Shown here piece after piece: positions 8,283 through 17,937 of a stretch of DNA of 64,000 nt (position 1 is the first letter of the stretch; every line of letters starts with the position of its first letter). The notes under the pieces were generated by a model, which searched no databases, was not told the DNA's origin, and saw nothing but the letters and a program-made list of their open reading frames with translations. The stretch comes from CAWJKP01 sp963843465 (GTDB lineage Bacteria > Planctomycetota > Planctomycetia > Pirellulales > Thermoguttaceae). The stretch is taken from positions 124,001-188,000 of the forward strand of contig CAWJKP010000001.1 of NCBI GenBank assembly GCA_963843465.1, written 5' to 3'. The position numbers were made by a program, and so were the translations under genes.

Positions 8283-10914
8283 ATGGCACGAAACGCAAGA
8301 AACGCCGAGACACTGCGCCCATCTGCGAGCGTGACGCTGCAAAAACTCTGGGAACAGGCGGACTTCAAGCCCAACGACCGGCAGAAACAGGCGATCCTGC
8401 ACGTCAATGGCCCACTGTACCTGCCCGCTGGTCCTGGTTCCGGCAAGACCCGCGTGCTACTGTGGCGGGCATGAACCTGATCGTCTACGAGGGCGTGAGG
8501 CCCGACGAGATCTTCCTCTCCACGTTTACCGAGAAGGCCGCCGGGCAGTTGAAGGAAGGACTTCGCACGCTCATCGGCGCGGTCACCGAGGCGACGGACA
8601 GACCCTACGACATCTCCAGGATGTACGTCGGCACGGTGCATTCCCTCTGCCGAATGATTTTGGCTGACCGGCGATTCTCACCGCACCGCCAGCGAACCAG
8701 ACCGCCCATGCTGATGGATGATCTGGGACAATATCTCTATCTCTACCGTCGCCGCCGATGGGAACAACTGCTTGAGGAGATCGGATTCGGCGAGACGGCG
8801 AACGCGGAGATCAACGGCTACTTCGCTCGTGTTGAGAATCCTTCGTCAAAATGGCAGTCGGAGTCCAGGCACAAAGCCGTATCGGACTGCATCAAGCTGT
8901 TCAATCGCCTTTCGGAAGAGTGCATTGACCCGAAGGCGGTGCGGCGGCGCACGAAAGATCCGACGTTTAAGAAACTTCTCGATCTCTACGAAGCCTACCG
9001 CTGCTCGCTGTCCAACGTTGGAATGCAGTTGACCGACTTCCCGCTGGTCCAGCGGGAGGCGATTGCACGGCTGGACGCCACTACGGACTCGGGGCTCGCC
9101 TTCCGCCACGTCATTATTGACGAATACCAGGACACGAACACGGTACAGGAACGGCTGTTCTTCAAACTGGCGTCGGGGCACAAGAACCTGTGCGTGGTGG
9201 GCGACGACGACCAGGCACTCTATCGATTCCGAGGAGCGACCGTCGAGAACTTCGTGGACTTTCCGAGGCGATGCCAGAAGTACTTGAAGTTGTCCCCGAA
9301 GAAGATCGTGCTCTCGCAGAACTACCGTTCGGGGCGACGGATCGTGGATTTCTTCAACGCCTTCATCCAGCACGAGACCTGCGACTGGCGGAAGAACGGG
9401 CGTAGCTCCGCACTATACCGGGTCGAGAAGGACATTAGCGCCGCACGCCGTGACGAGGGAGCAGTCGTGGCAAGCACCCCCGCCCCGCCTGAGGATGTCT
9501 GCGCCGAGATCGCTGTATTGGTGCGGAAACTTCTTGACCAGCAAAGCGTGGCGGACCCGAACCAGATTGCCTTCCTGTTTCCATCACTGAAGTCGGATCA
9601 GGTCAAGCGGATGCGTGCGGCGCTCGAAGAGGAAGGCTTGCGGGTCTACGCGCCTCGCGCCCGGCGGTTCCTCGAAGTGGAGGAGTCCTCCCAGATGTTC
9701 GGGCTTTTGCTCCACATCTTCGGCAAGCCGACGCGGGGCGAGTTGCCGGGCGACGACTACAACGACTATCACGACTGGCTTGACGAGTCCCTTGCTGTGG
9801 CGGGCGAACTAACTGGGAAGGATCCCCTCCTGCAACGATATATGAGTGACCGCAAGGCAGACATTGAAAGGGTCAGGCGGGACTGTGCCCGCCTGAACCG
9901 CGTTGCCGAGCGAAAAAGCTGGGACGCAGAAATGCCCTACGACCCAGGCACCATGAAAGCCGCGCTGTTGCAGGCACCGGGGTTGTCCAAGGAGTCGCAG
10001 AAGAGCCTTGCCAGCGCACACTTCGACAGGGCGGTTCGGCTCCGGAAGGAGCGAAACCAGCCGCCCTTCCGCCTCCGCTACGTCATTAATCGTGCCACGT
10101 CGCTGGACTGGAGCATTCTGGACATCTTTTACCAGTTGTGCGGATTCAAGCATTTTCAGGCGATGTTCGACCTTGCCGAGCGGGACAAGGATGAGGGACC
10201 TGTATGCAACCTCAGTTTGGTTTCCAACTACTTGAGTCGCTTCATGGACGAGAACGGCGCGATGTTGTCGGGGGAGTTCCTCTCTGATGACCGCTTTCTG
10301 CACCTGTTCTTCAGCAGTTACGTCTACGCCCTGTTCCGGCGAGGGGAGTCCGAGTATGAGGATGCGGAAGACCCGTTCCCCAGAGGACGCATTCCCTTCA
10401 TCACCATCCACCAGGCGAAGGGGCTGGAGTTTCCGGTCGTGGTGCTCGGCAATCCGAGGAAGAACACGAAGAACGCCCAGGTCGTGGAACAGATCGTTAA
10501 TCCGCTCCTTGACCGCAAAGGCGAACCGCTGAAAAGGATGACCGGGTTCAACGTCATGCGGATGTTCTATGTCGCCATTTCGCGTGCCCAGAACCTCCTC
10601 GTCGTAGCGCACTTCAAGTCAAAGGGGAATTTTCCCAATAGCCCATTCAAGGAGATGTTCGAAGACCGGGTCGACCGGATTCCCGGTCTTGGAATCCCGA
10701 CTCTGCCGGCGCCGGAGGTCAAGGACAACGATTCCTACGAGACCTATTCCTACACCGGCGACTACCTGCTCTACAAGAGGTGTCCTCGGCAATACATGAT
10801 CTTCCGCAAGTTCGGTTTTGCACTTCACGGTCGCAGACGATGCTCTTCGGTCGCCTCGTCCACGAGACCCTGGAGGACTTGCACCAGCACTTGATTGACC
10901 GGAGGGGTGGTTAA
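8283..10914 (+). CDS. UvrD/Rep-family superfamily 1 DNA helicase, with two frameshifts
   Basis: All SF1A helicase motifs are present in order: Q-motif region FKPNDRQKQAI, Walker A PAGPGSGKTRVLL, motif Ia LSTFTEKAAGQLKE, motif II IIDEYQDTN, motif III GDDDQALYRFRGA, motif IV LSQNYRS, motif V ITIHQAKGLEFPVVVLG and motif VI MFYVAISRAQN. The first 63 codons (from 8283) end at a TGA at 8472. The rest reads on in another frame, as if one A were missing in GGGCATGAACC near 8471. Near 10822 FGFA is followed by a second slip: one missing base would restore SRSQTMLFGRLVHETLEDLHQ. This family normally carries a C-terminal PD-(D/E)XK nuclease, here encoded next after an in-frame TAA. Likely a DNA repair or defence helicase. 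Confidence 0.82.
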
Positions 10915-11745
10915 ATGAACGACGATATTGAACAATTCGTTCGGCAGGCGTTCGAGGAGAACTTCGAGCAACTCCGCGCCGAAAGTGGGCATGCCCTGTC
11001 GCCCGACGTAAGAGCAGCGGCATTGGAGGAGGTCCTGCTCTATTCGTACAGGCTTCGTGACCTGGCCGAAAGGATAACCGACACCGAGGTGCGGCTGAAC
11101 CTCCCCAACCAGCGCACGCCCAAGGACAGGAAATTCGGAATCGAGGGTGTGGTGGACATCATCCGCGAAGAAACCCGCACGACGATGTACGACATCAAGA
11201 CCCACGACCCAGAGCTCATCCGCCAGAACATTGGCTTGTACCAGGACCAACTCAACATCTATGCGCACATCTGGCACAAGCTGCGCGGACAACAGCTCAC
11301 GGACACCGCGGTTGTCAGCACGCACGTCCCCGATTCCGTGAAAGGTGCTTTCCGTAGCGGCAACGCCGAGCAACTTGCCAAGGCGATGGAGCAGTGGGAG
11401 CCGGTTATCCCCATAGAGTTCGACCCTGACAACGTGGAGACGACCATCAAGGACTTCGGCGACGTGGTCGACAAGATCGAGGGCGGCAAGTTCTCGTCGC
11501 CGTCCGTGGCGAAGCTTCGGAAACTGGGCGGCAAGCGGACCTTTGGCGACCGTGTGTGCGGAAACTGCGATGTTCGATTTTCGTGCAAGGCTTACAGGGA
11601 ATACGCCGACGCGCCCCGCCGGAAGGACTCCGCCCGGTTCTCCCGCTACTATTCGCCGCTCGCCGACGATGCCGAACGCGAGGGATGGCGGGATGCGGCT
11701 GTGCCCGAGGTGGCATCGGGGGCGGACGCGTTGGAGGACATTTGA
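10915..11745 (+). CDS. PD-(D/E)XK nuclease, C-terminal part of the helicase-nuclease
   Basis: A 276-residue PD-(D/E)XK (Cas4/RecB-like) nuclease. Catalytic elements are FGIEGVVDII (motif with the metal-binding Asp) and MYDIKTHD (the DxK pair), followed by a conserved helix with LYQDQLNIYAH. A cysteine cluster, CGNCDVRFSC, near residue 220 suggests an iron-sulfur site as in Cas4/AddB-type nucleases. An in-frame TAA at 10912-10914 sits immediately before its ATG, and the helix before it (LVHETLEDLHQHLI) is normally part of the same polypeptide. It is therefore either a split gene or the second half of a nonsense-broken helicase-nuclease. Confidence 0.78.
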   Translation: MNDDIEQFVRQAFEENFEQLRAESGHALSPDVRAAALEEVLLYSYRLRDLAERITDTEVRLNLPNQRTPKDRKFGIEGVVDIIREETRTTMYDIKTHDPELIRQNIGLYQDQLNIYAHIWHKLRGQQLTDTAVVSTHVPDSVKGAFRSGNAEQLAKAMEQWEPVIPIEFDPDNVETTIKDFGDVVDKIEGGKFSSPSVAKLRKLGGKRTFGDRVCGNCDVRFSCKAYREYADAPRRKDSARFSRYYSPLADDAEREGWRDAAVPEVASGADALEDI

Positions 11746-11924
11746 CTGCGAAGCCCATGAAACGTCGCATCCCCGCCTACGTCGTCCAAAGGATTTGCCA
11801 GAAGCCGCCACTTCCTTGCGTCGTCGAGGAATCAACCCCGGTTATCGCCTTTGGGAATCCCTGGACATCGTATGCTGCCACGTTGGGGCTCAACCCAAGC
11901 CGAGTCGAGTTCTCGGGGCGAAGG

Positions 11925-12003
11925 AAACGGGACAGGTCCGATTAGGTGAAGATATGCGAGATCGCACATTATGTGCCCCGCCAATATCGGACCTGTCCCG
12001 TTT
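11925..12003. repeat. REP-like inverted repeat (GGGACAGG type)
   Basis: Perfect 18-bp arms AAACGGGACAGGTCCGAT (11925-11942) and ATCGGACCTGTCCCGTTT (11986-12003) with a 43-nt loop. The GGGACAGG core is shared with the ends of the RAYT unit at 21516-22310. Lies between the nuclease gene and the Mrr remnant. Confidence 0.85.
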
Positions 12004-12111
12004 TCCGCACCCCGGCAGTGGCACCCGCCGGCCGCTTGCGTGCGTTTTGAAGTGGATGGGTCATGGATCGCCGCTCCATGATCCCTGACGTCCGGGTGCG
12101 GAGCCCAAGAG

Positions 12112-12712
12112 ATGGCCGAAATGCTGAACAAGAGACGTAACACGATGGCTCCTAAACGACCGCTTCTTGACCTGACGCCAGCACAATTCGAAAAGTACGT
12201 GAATAGCATCTTGCGAAAAGAGAAGTTGCCTTTGAATAGTTTGTCAATATCGCATTTGAAGCAAGTCGACGGGTCGGATGGGGAGTACGGAGATGGACCT
12301 CGTAGCCACCTTTTCGGTTTTTGGTGGGGCCGTCGTCCGGTTCCTCATTAAATGCAAGCGATATTCCAAAGCAATTAAGCGGGACAATGTAATGATTTTG
12401 AATCGGAAACTCGAGTCCACGGGTTCGCATAAAGGGATGATATTCTCAACGTCTCCGTTCCAAACCGGCGCCATCCGTTTTGCAAAGGCTCACGGCATTG
12501 CTCTCGTCTACGTGGAATCGGGCAAGAAGAGAGTCTTCGTGACCAATCAAGAGACGCCGGCCCCTACACGGTCCGAAGAGGAGATTCTTCTGGACACGTA
12601 CACCTCGTCCTTTCTGACGAACGCAGACGATCATCCTTTTCCATACCTTGGGCGGCCCGATGTCTATCCGGGGGAGAACCTGAAGGCATACTTGGGTCTC
12701 TTGGACGTTTAA
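12112..12712 (+). pseudogene. Mrr-like type IV restriction endonuclease, frameshifted and with altered active site
   Basis: Two frames together give one Mrr-like protein of about 200 residues: LLDLTPAQFEKYVNSILRKE and ISHLKQVDGSDGEY in the first, then EMDLVATFSVFGGAVVRFLI and FSTSPFQTGAIRFAKAHGIA in the second. Removing one G near 12289 joins SDGEYEMDLVATF. The catalytic D is present in EMDLVA, but the expected E-x-K of the PD-(D/E)XK site reads KCKRY, with Lys in place of Glu. Both lesions argue for inactivation. The start is ATG 12112 or 12145. Confidence 0.7.
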
Positions 12713-12908
12713 GATTGGACGGCGCAAAACGGTCCGAAGTCGTTTTATTGACAGAAAATCCACCTCTGACCCCGTTGCCGGCGCTGTTCCAACTCACGGC
12801 GGCGGAGTTCGAGTGTTTGAGGTGCCAATTTGGAACCTCAAACGGACGGGGCAGAAAACGGGAGCTTTCCCTCGCTATTGTGGTGGGGCTCGCTACGATC
12901 GACTCACC

Positions 12909-15191
12909 CTACTTGACCCGGTGCACCAGCGCGATCGACGTGGCAGGGGCGTCGGGCTTCAGCTCCAGCGGAACGGTCCAGACGACGCTGCCGACCTTGC
13001 AGAGACCTTCGGCCCCTTCGCGGCAATAGTAATAGCTCAGCCCGACACGCAGCGCGTCGCGCCCGCTGGCAGCGTCGACAGGTAGCTCGATCGGGAACGT
13101 GGCCAGAGACCTTTCGAGGCGGACGAGGTGCTCTAGCGACGTCCGCCGCACGGGGCCGCCGGGCGCCGTGCTGTACTCGTCACGCTCCGCGTGACGCTCG
13201 CCCTCACGCGGAGCGTGAGGAGTACCACCCACACCCTCACGCGGAGCGTGAGGAGTACCACCCACACCCTCACGCGGAGCGTGAGGAGTACCTTCGGCAG
13301 CCGGCTCGATCCAATAAGCGGGCGGGGCCTGGGGATTGATCTTGTAGCCGGGAGGGAATCGCAGCGTCACGTCGAAACGGATCGTTCCCTTCTCCGGCCG
13401 GACCACGGCTAGAGGGAGCCGCTCGTGGTCGGCCCCGGCCAGCGATGGGCGAGCGCTGGCGGCCGGCGGCTTGGGCGGGGTCAGGCCGGCCAGGGAGAGC
13501 GTGCTGACACGGCCGTCTTTCAACTCGATCACGCGGATCAGGTGGTTGTTGGTGTCGGCGACGTAAAGCTTGCCGCCGGCGGCCGTGATCCCGGCCGGCT
13601 CGTCGAACTGGGCCGGGGCGTCGCTGCGGCCCGGCCGGCCCGTGCCCGCCAAGGTGGTCGTGGCGCCGGTCTTGGGGTTGACGACGCGGATCTTGTTGTT
13701 GTAGGTATCGGCCACGTAGATCCGGCCTTGGGCGTAAACCAGGCCGATAGGATGCTGGAAGAGGACCTGGCCGCTGGGGCCGTCGGCGTCGCCGAAGGTG
13801 AACAGCCGGTTGGCCGCAAGTTGCGAGGTTCCCACCACGGTGCGGACCAGGCGATCCGCCAGCCCCGACGCCGGCGGCTGCACGTACTCCTCACGCTCCG
13901 CGTGAGGGCCTGCATCACGCGGAGCGTGATGAGTACGTGGCAAGGGGACGGCGCGGATCGAGCTGCCCTCGCTGTCGGCCACGTAGAGCCACGTGCCGTC
14001 GGAGGTCAGTCCGGAGGGCTGCGCGAAGGAAGCGTAGCCCGGCTCGTAGGCCTGCCGGGGCAAGAGCGGACCGTCGACGATGTCCTCCCGGCCGTTGCCC
14101 GCATAGGGGCCGATCAACGTCTCGTCCAACCGCATCCGCCAGATCTGGTGGATGCCGGCCATGGCAATGTACAACTCGTCGCCGTGAATCCAGAGGTCCC
14201 AGGGGCTGCTCAGGGCCGTCTTCCTGGCAGCCGAGCTGCGCATCCGCGGCGGGTCGTGGCTCGGGCGGCCCACGCCGGCCACGGTCGTCACGCGGCGGGC
14301 GTCGAAGTCCACCTTGCGGATCTCGTGGTTGAGGTTGTCGGCCACGTAGAGCAGTTGGCCCCGCAGGGCCATCCCTTGGGGATCGTTGAACTCGGCCCGA
14401 GCGAAGTCGCCGTCGGCGTCGCCGGGACTGCCGGAACCGACGGTCTCCAGGAGCGTGCCGTCAAGCCGCGCGACGACGATCCGGTTGTGGCCGCTGTCGG
14501 CCACTAGCAGACGCCCGCCGGACTGGTCGGCCAGGATCTTGCCGGGGAACCGCAGCGGCGTGGGGCGGGCGCGCTGCGACTCGATGTCGAACCGCAGGGG
14601 CGTCGAGTCCACGAGCCCCTTCTGCCGATAGTAGGGCAGGGCCCGCTTCAAGACCGCCTCGACCCGCTCGGCCGTCGTCTCGCCGCTGTGGGCCCAGACG
14701 ATATAGCCTTCCGGGTCGATGAGCAGCAGGGTCGGCCAGGCCTGGACCTCGAAGCGGTCCCAGACGCGATGGTCGGCGTCGTTGATCACCGGGTGCTTGA
14801 TGCGGTAGCGGAGGATCGCGTCGGCGATGTTCTGGCTCTCCTTTTCCGTGGCGAACTTGGCCGAGTGGACGCCGAGCACCACCAGCTCGTTGGGATAGGC
14901 GTGTTCCAGCGCGGCCAGCTCCGGCAGGATGTGCATGCAGTTGATGCAGCAGAAGGTCCAGAAATCCATGAGCACGAACTTGCCCCGCAGATCGGCCAGC
15001 TCCAGCGGCCCGGCCGTGTTGAGCCAGGTCAGGCCCTCGGGCAGCGGCGGGGCGTGAATCCGCTGTGGAAAAGGCGGCTGGGAAATCTCTTTGCCCTCGA
15101 CCGCGGCGGGACGCATGAAGATCGCGCAGCCCAGCATGGCCACAACCACTAGGGCCGCTTGGGGCAGGGAGGGTTTCAGGGGTGAGGGCAT
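12909..15191 (-). CDS. NHLRC2-like thioredoxin-fold/NHL-repeat protein, with repeat-encoded insertions
   Basis: A 760-residue exported protein. A hydrophobic N-terminus (AALVVVAMLGCAIF) is followed by a thioredoxin-like domain with the redox motif FCCINCMHILPEL (C82-x-x-C85) and the cis-Pro segment VQAWPTLLLIDPEG. An NHL beta-propeller covers about residues 190-560 (GGRLLVADSGHNRIVVARLD, LYVADNLNHEIRKVD, IYVADTYNNKIRVV, LYVADTNNHLIRVIEL), and a C-terminal beta domain completes the architecture of animal NHLRC2. Residues about 417-437 (THHAPRDAGPHAEREEY) and 633-673 (three copies of GTPHAPREG) are translated palindromic repeats and should be absent from relatives. Probable role in extracytoplasmic thiol chemistry. 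Confidence 0.88.
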   Translation of the reverse strand: MPSPLKPSLPQAALVVVAMLGCAIFMRPAAVEGKEISQPPFPQRIHAPPLPEGLTWLNTAGPLELADLRGKFVLMDFWTFCCINCMHILPELAALEHAYPNELVVLGVHSAKFATEKESQNIADAILRYRIKHPVINDADHRVWDRFEVQAWPTLLLIDPEGYIVWAHSGETTAERVEAVLKRALPYYRQKGLVDSTPLRFDIESQRARPTPLRFPGKILADQSGGRLLVADSGHNRIVVARLDGTLLETVGSGSPGDADGDFARAEFNDPQGMALRGQLLYVADNLNHEIRKVDFDARRVTTVAGVGRPSHDPPRMRSSAARKTALSSPWDLWIHGDELYIAMAGIHQIWRMRLDETLIGPYAGNGREDIVDGPLLPRQAYEPGYASFAQPSGLTSDGTWLYVADSEGSSIRAVPLPRTHHAPRDAGPHAEREEYVQPPASGLADRLVRTVVGTSQLAANRLFTFGDADGPSGQVLFQHPIGLVYAQGRIYVADTYNNKIRVVNPKTGATTTLAGTGRPGRSDAPAQFDEPAGITAAGGKLYVADTNNHLIRVIELKDGRVSTLSLAGLTPPKPPAASARPSLAGADHERLPLAVVRPEKGTIRFDVTLRFPPGYKINPQAPPAYWIEPAAEGTPHAPREGVGGTPHAPREGVGGTPHAPREGERHAERDEYSTAPGGPVRRTSLEHLVRLERSLATFPIELPVDAASGRDALRVGLSYYYCREGAEGLCKVGSVVWTVPLELKPDAPATSIALVHRVK
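13173..13291. repeat. Family C palindromic element with tandem arms, inside the NHLRC2-like gene
   Basis: One arm GTACTCGTCACGCTCCGCGT is followed by three copies of the opposite arm (CCCTCACGCGGAGCGTGAGG plus AGTACCACCCACA), the last ending at 13291. Translated on the minus strand as repeated GTPHAPREGVG. The same family occurs at 13881-13939 and 63379-63431. Confidence 0.9.
13881..13939. repeat. Family C palindrome, inside the NHLRC2-like gene
   Basis: 25-nt arms (CACGTACTCCTCACGCTCCG... and its complement, one mismatch) around a 9-nt loop. The open frame runs through it and adds about 20 residues between two propeller blades. Confidence 0.92.
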
Positions 15192-15209
15192 GTGAACTCC
15201 AAACCTGAG

Positions 15210-15306
15210 TAGGGTGGGACAAGCTCGCGCGAGCGAGCGCCGGCCCACCGGTTTTGCCAAATCATGGTGGGCCGGCGGCCGCCAAGGCGGCCTTGTCCCA
15301 CCCTAC
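15210..15306. repeat. Two opposed family A repeats
   Basis: GTAGGGTGGGACAAGCTCGC...GGCCCACC is followed after 15 nt by GGTGGGCCGGCGGCCGCC...TTGTCCCACCCTAC, a long inverted pair upstream of the NHLRC2-like start. Confidence 0.85.
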
Positions 15307-15448
15307 CTTTTCCGCAACGGTCCTAGGAACTTTATGCGGTTCCCCCCGGCTGGTCAATGATCGGCAGTCCCCCTTGACTTGCCGAATGTCGCGCCTATGA
15401 ATAAGGTGCTGGCGGTTTGGCTGTGAAGGGTTCTCAAACATCCGGGCC

Positions 15449-16048
15449 ATGAGTATCGCACCGGCGGAGATCTATTTGGCACGTCACGGGGAGACCGAGT
15501 GGTCTATCAGCGGCCAGCACACCGGACGGACGGACATTCCGCTGACCGCCGCGGGGCAACGCAACGCCGGGCAACTCGGCCAGCGGTTGCAGGGGCTGGT
15601 CTTTGACGGCGTCTGGACCAGCCCCCTCCAGCGGGCTCGCCAGACCTGCGAGCTGGCCGGCTTCGGCGACCGCGCTAAGATTGACCCCAACCTGATGGAA
15701 ATGGACTATGGCGAGTACGGCGGACTGGTGATGGAAGAGATTCGCCGGCGGCAGCCCGGTTGGGACCCTTTCCGCGACGGCTGCCCCGGCGGCGAAACGG
15801 TGTCCCAGATCACGGCCCGCGCGGATCGCGTGGTGGCGCGGCTGCGTGCCCTGCCGCCGGGCCGCGTGCTGTTGTTCTCCCACATGCACTTCCTTCGCTT
15901 CCTCGCCGTGCGCTGGATCGATCTTGCGGCGGAGCACGGGCGGCGGTTCTACTTGTCGACCGCCGCGCTGAGCATCCTGGGCTACAACCATGCGGCCGAC
16001 GAGCCGGTGATCCGGCTTTGGAACGACGATCGGCACGTGGGAACATGA
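15449..16048 (+). CDS. Histidine phosphatase family protein (phosphoglycerate mutase-like)
   Basis: A 199-residue cytoplasmic phosphatase of branch 1 of the histidine phosphatase superfamily. The phosphate-accepting His is in LARHGETEW (H13). Other site residues are the Arg in SPLQRARQT, the acid E84 in NLMEMDYGEYGG and the second His (H145) in LLFSHMHFLR. The length fits CobC/GpmB-like enzymes; the substrate is not evident. It ends where a family A repeat begins and lies upstream of pgm, which suggests a carbohydrate role only by proximity. Confidence 0.9.
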   Translation: MSIAPAEIYLARHGETEWSISGQHTGRTDIPLTAAGQRNAGQLGQRLQGLVFDGVWTSPLQRARQTCELAGFGDRAKIDPNLMEMDYGEYGGLVMEEIRRRQPGWDPFRDGCPGGETVSQITARADRVVARLRALPPGRVLLFSHMHFLRFLAVRWIDLAAEHGRRFYLSTAALSILGYNHAADEPVIRLWNDDRHVGT

Positions 16049-16170
16049 GTAGGGTGGGACAAGGCCGTCGTGGCGGCCGTCGGCCCACCGCGACCCGGTG
16101 GAATTGGTGGGCCGGCACTCGCTGGCGCGAGCTTGTCCCACCCTACAAATACTTGTCCCACCCTACCAAT
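16049..16170. repeat. Family A repeats between the histidine phosphatase gene and pgm
   Basis: GTAGGGTGGGACAAGGCCGT...GGCCCACC is followed by GGTGGGCCGGCACTCGC...CTTGTCCCACCCTAC, with a tandem extra CTTGTCCCACCCTACC. The first copy starts on the base after the upstream stop codon. Confidence 0.85.
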
Positions 16171-16185
16171 ATAGGAATCGAGGTA

Positions 16186-17826
16186 ATGGCAATGACCGTG
16201 GATCCCCGCGCTGGAAAGCCGGCCGCTGCGGAGATGCTGCTGGACGTGGCCCGCCTGGAGCGCGAGTATTACCAGCAGCGGCCCGATGCCGACGACCCGC
16301 GGCAGCAGGTGAGCTTCGGCACCAGCGGCCACCGCGGCACGCCGCTTTGCGGCAGCTTCACCGAGGCCCACATCCTGGCGATCACGCAGGCGTTGTGCGA
16401 GTACCGGCGGCGGCAGGGCATCACCGGTCCCTTGTTCCTGGGCAAGGACACGCACGCCATCTCGCCGGCGGCCGAGCGGACGGCCCTGGAGGTGCTCTCC
16501 GCCAACGGCGTGGAAACGATGATCCAGGCGGACGACGGTTTCACGCCGACGCCGGTGATCTCGCACGCCATTTTGAGCTACAACCGCGGGCGCCGGGAGG
16601 GACTGGCGGACGGCATCGTGGTCACGCCCTCGCACAACCCGCCCGAGGACGGCGGCTTCAAGTACAACGCCGCCAACGGCGGCCCGGCCGACACCAACGT
16701 CACCGCCGCCGTCGGCCGCCGGGCCAACGAGATCCTCAAGGCCGGCAACCGCAACGTCCGCCGCCTACCGCCGCAAAAGGCCCTCCAGGCGGCGACCACG
16801 CGCCCGCAGGACTACGCGCTCGCCTACGTCAGGGACCTCGCCGCCGCGATCGACATGGACGCCATCCGCGGCGCCGGACTGAAGCTCGGCGTCGATCCGC
16901 TGGGCGGCGCGTCGGCGGGCTACTGGGAACCGATCAACCGGCTCTACGGCCTGGCGATCGAGGTGGTCAACCCACGCATCGACCCGACCTTCTCCTTCAT
17001 GCCGGTCGACCACGACGGCAAGATCCGCATGGACTGCTCCAGTCCCTATGCGATGTCCAACCTGGTCGCCCTGCGGGAGCGGTTCCAAGTGGCCTTCGGC
17101 AACGATCCCGACGCCGACCGCCACGGCATTGTCACACCCTCGGCCGGCCTGATGAACCCCAATCACTACCTGGCCGTGGCCATCCGCTACCTGCTGGAGC
17201 ACCGGCCGCAGTGGCCCGCCGGGGCCGCGGTGGGGAAAACGCTGGTCTCCAGCGCGATCATCGACCGCGTGGTTGCGCATCTGGGCCGGAAGCTCTGCGA
17301 GGTGCCGGTGGGCTTCAAGTGGTTCTCGCCCGGCCTGTTCGACGGGAGCTGCTGTTTCGGCGGCGAGGAGAGCGCCGGGGCCAGCTTCCTCCGCCGCGAC
17401 GGCACGGTCTGGACCACCGATAAGGACGGCCTGCTGTTGGACCTTTTGGCCGCCGAGATCACGGCGCGGACGGGCCGGGACCCGGGCGAGCACTACCGCC
17501 AGATCGCGGCCCAGTTCGGCGACCCGCTCTACACCCGCATCGATGCGCCCGCCAGCCGCCAGCAGAAGGCCCGCTTGCAGCAGCTCTCGCCGGAGAAGAT
17601 CCGCGCCGGCGAGCTTGCCGGCGAGCCGATCCTGGCCAAGCTGACCCGGGCTCCCGGCAACGGCGAGCCGATCGGAGGGCTGAAGATCGTGGCCCAGAAC
17701 GGCTGGTTCGCGGTGCGGCCATCCGGCACGGAAGACGTTTACAAGCTGTATGCCGAGAGTTTCAAGGACCAGGCCCACCTCGACCTGATCGTCCAACAGG
17801 CCCAGCAACTGGTGGCCGAGGCGTGA
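16186..17826 (+). CDS. pgm: Phosphoglucomutase, alpha-D-glucose specific
   Basis: Interconverts glucose 1-phosphate and glucose 6-phosphate, linking glycogen and cell-envelope sugar synthesis to glycolysis. 546 residues, the normal size for the bacterial Pgm family. The catalytic phosphoserine loop is TPSHNPPEDGG (S149), the metal-binding loop is GNDPDADRHG, the sugar-binding loop is GGEESAGASF and the phosphate-binding loop is RPSGTEDVYKLY. The start at 16186 (ATG) is followed by a second ATG two codons on (MAMTVDPRAG). Confidence 0.95.
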   Translation: MAMTVDPRAGKPAAAEMLLDVARLEREYYQQRPDADDPRQQVSFGTSGHRGTPLCGSFTEAHILAITQALCEYRRRQGITGPLFLGKDTHAISPAAERTALEVLSANGVETMIQADDGFTPTPVISHAILSYNRGRREGLADGIVVTPSHNPPEDGGFKYNAANGGPADTNVTAAVGRRANEILKAGNRNVRRLPPQKALQAATTRPQDYALAYVRDLAAAIDMDAIRGAGLKLGVDPLGGASAGYWEPINRLYGLAIEVVNPRIDPTFSFMPVDHDGKIRMDCSSPYAMSNLVALRERFQVAFGNDPDADRHGIVTPSAGLMNPNHYLAVAIRYLLEHRPQWPAGAAVGKTLVSSAIIDRVVAHLGRKLCEVPVGFKWFSPGLFDGSCCFGGEESAGASFLRRDGTVWTTDKDGLLLDLLAAEITARTGRDPGEHYRQIAAQFGDPLYTRIDAPASRQQKARLQQLSPEKIRAGELAGEPILAKLTRAPGNGEPIGGLKIVAQNGWFAVRPSGTEDVYKLYAESFKDQAHLDLIVQQAQQLVAEA

Positions 17827-17835
17827 GCGAGACCT

Positions 17836-17918
17836 TGTCGCCTTTCGCTCCGCGAAAGTGGGCGGGCTGCGGCGAAATAATCCGGCGTAACGCAACTTTC
17901 GCGGAGCGAAAGGCGACA
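17836..17918. repeat. Palindrome, family B, between convergent genes
   Basis: Perfect 24-nt arms starting TGTCGCCTTTCGCTCCGCGA around a 35-nt loop. The arms match the copy at 2967-3019. Located between the ends of pgm and the DUF1559 gene, where it could act as a two-way transcription terminator. Confidence 0.92.
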
Positions 17919-17937
17919 CTTATTTACTCGCCGATCG

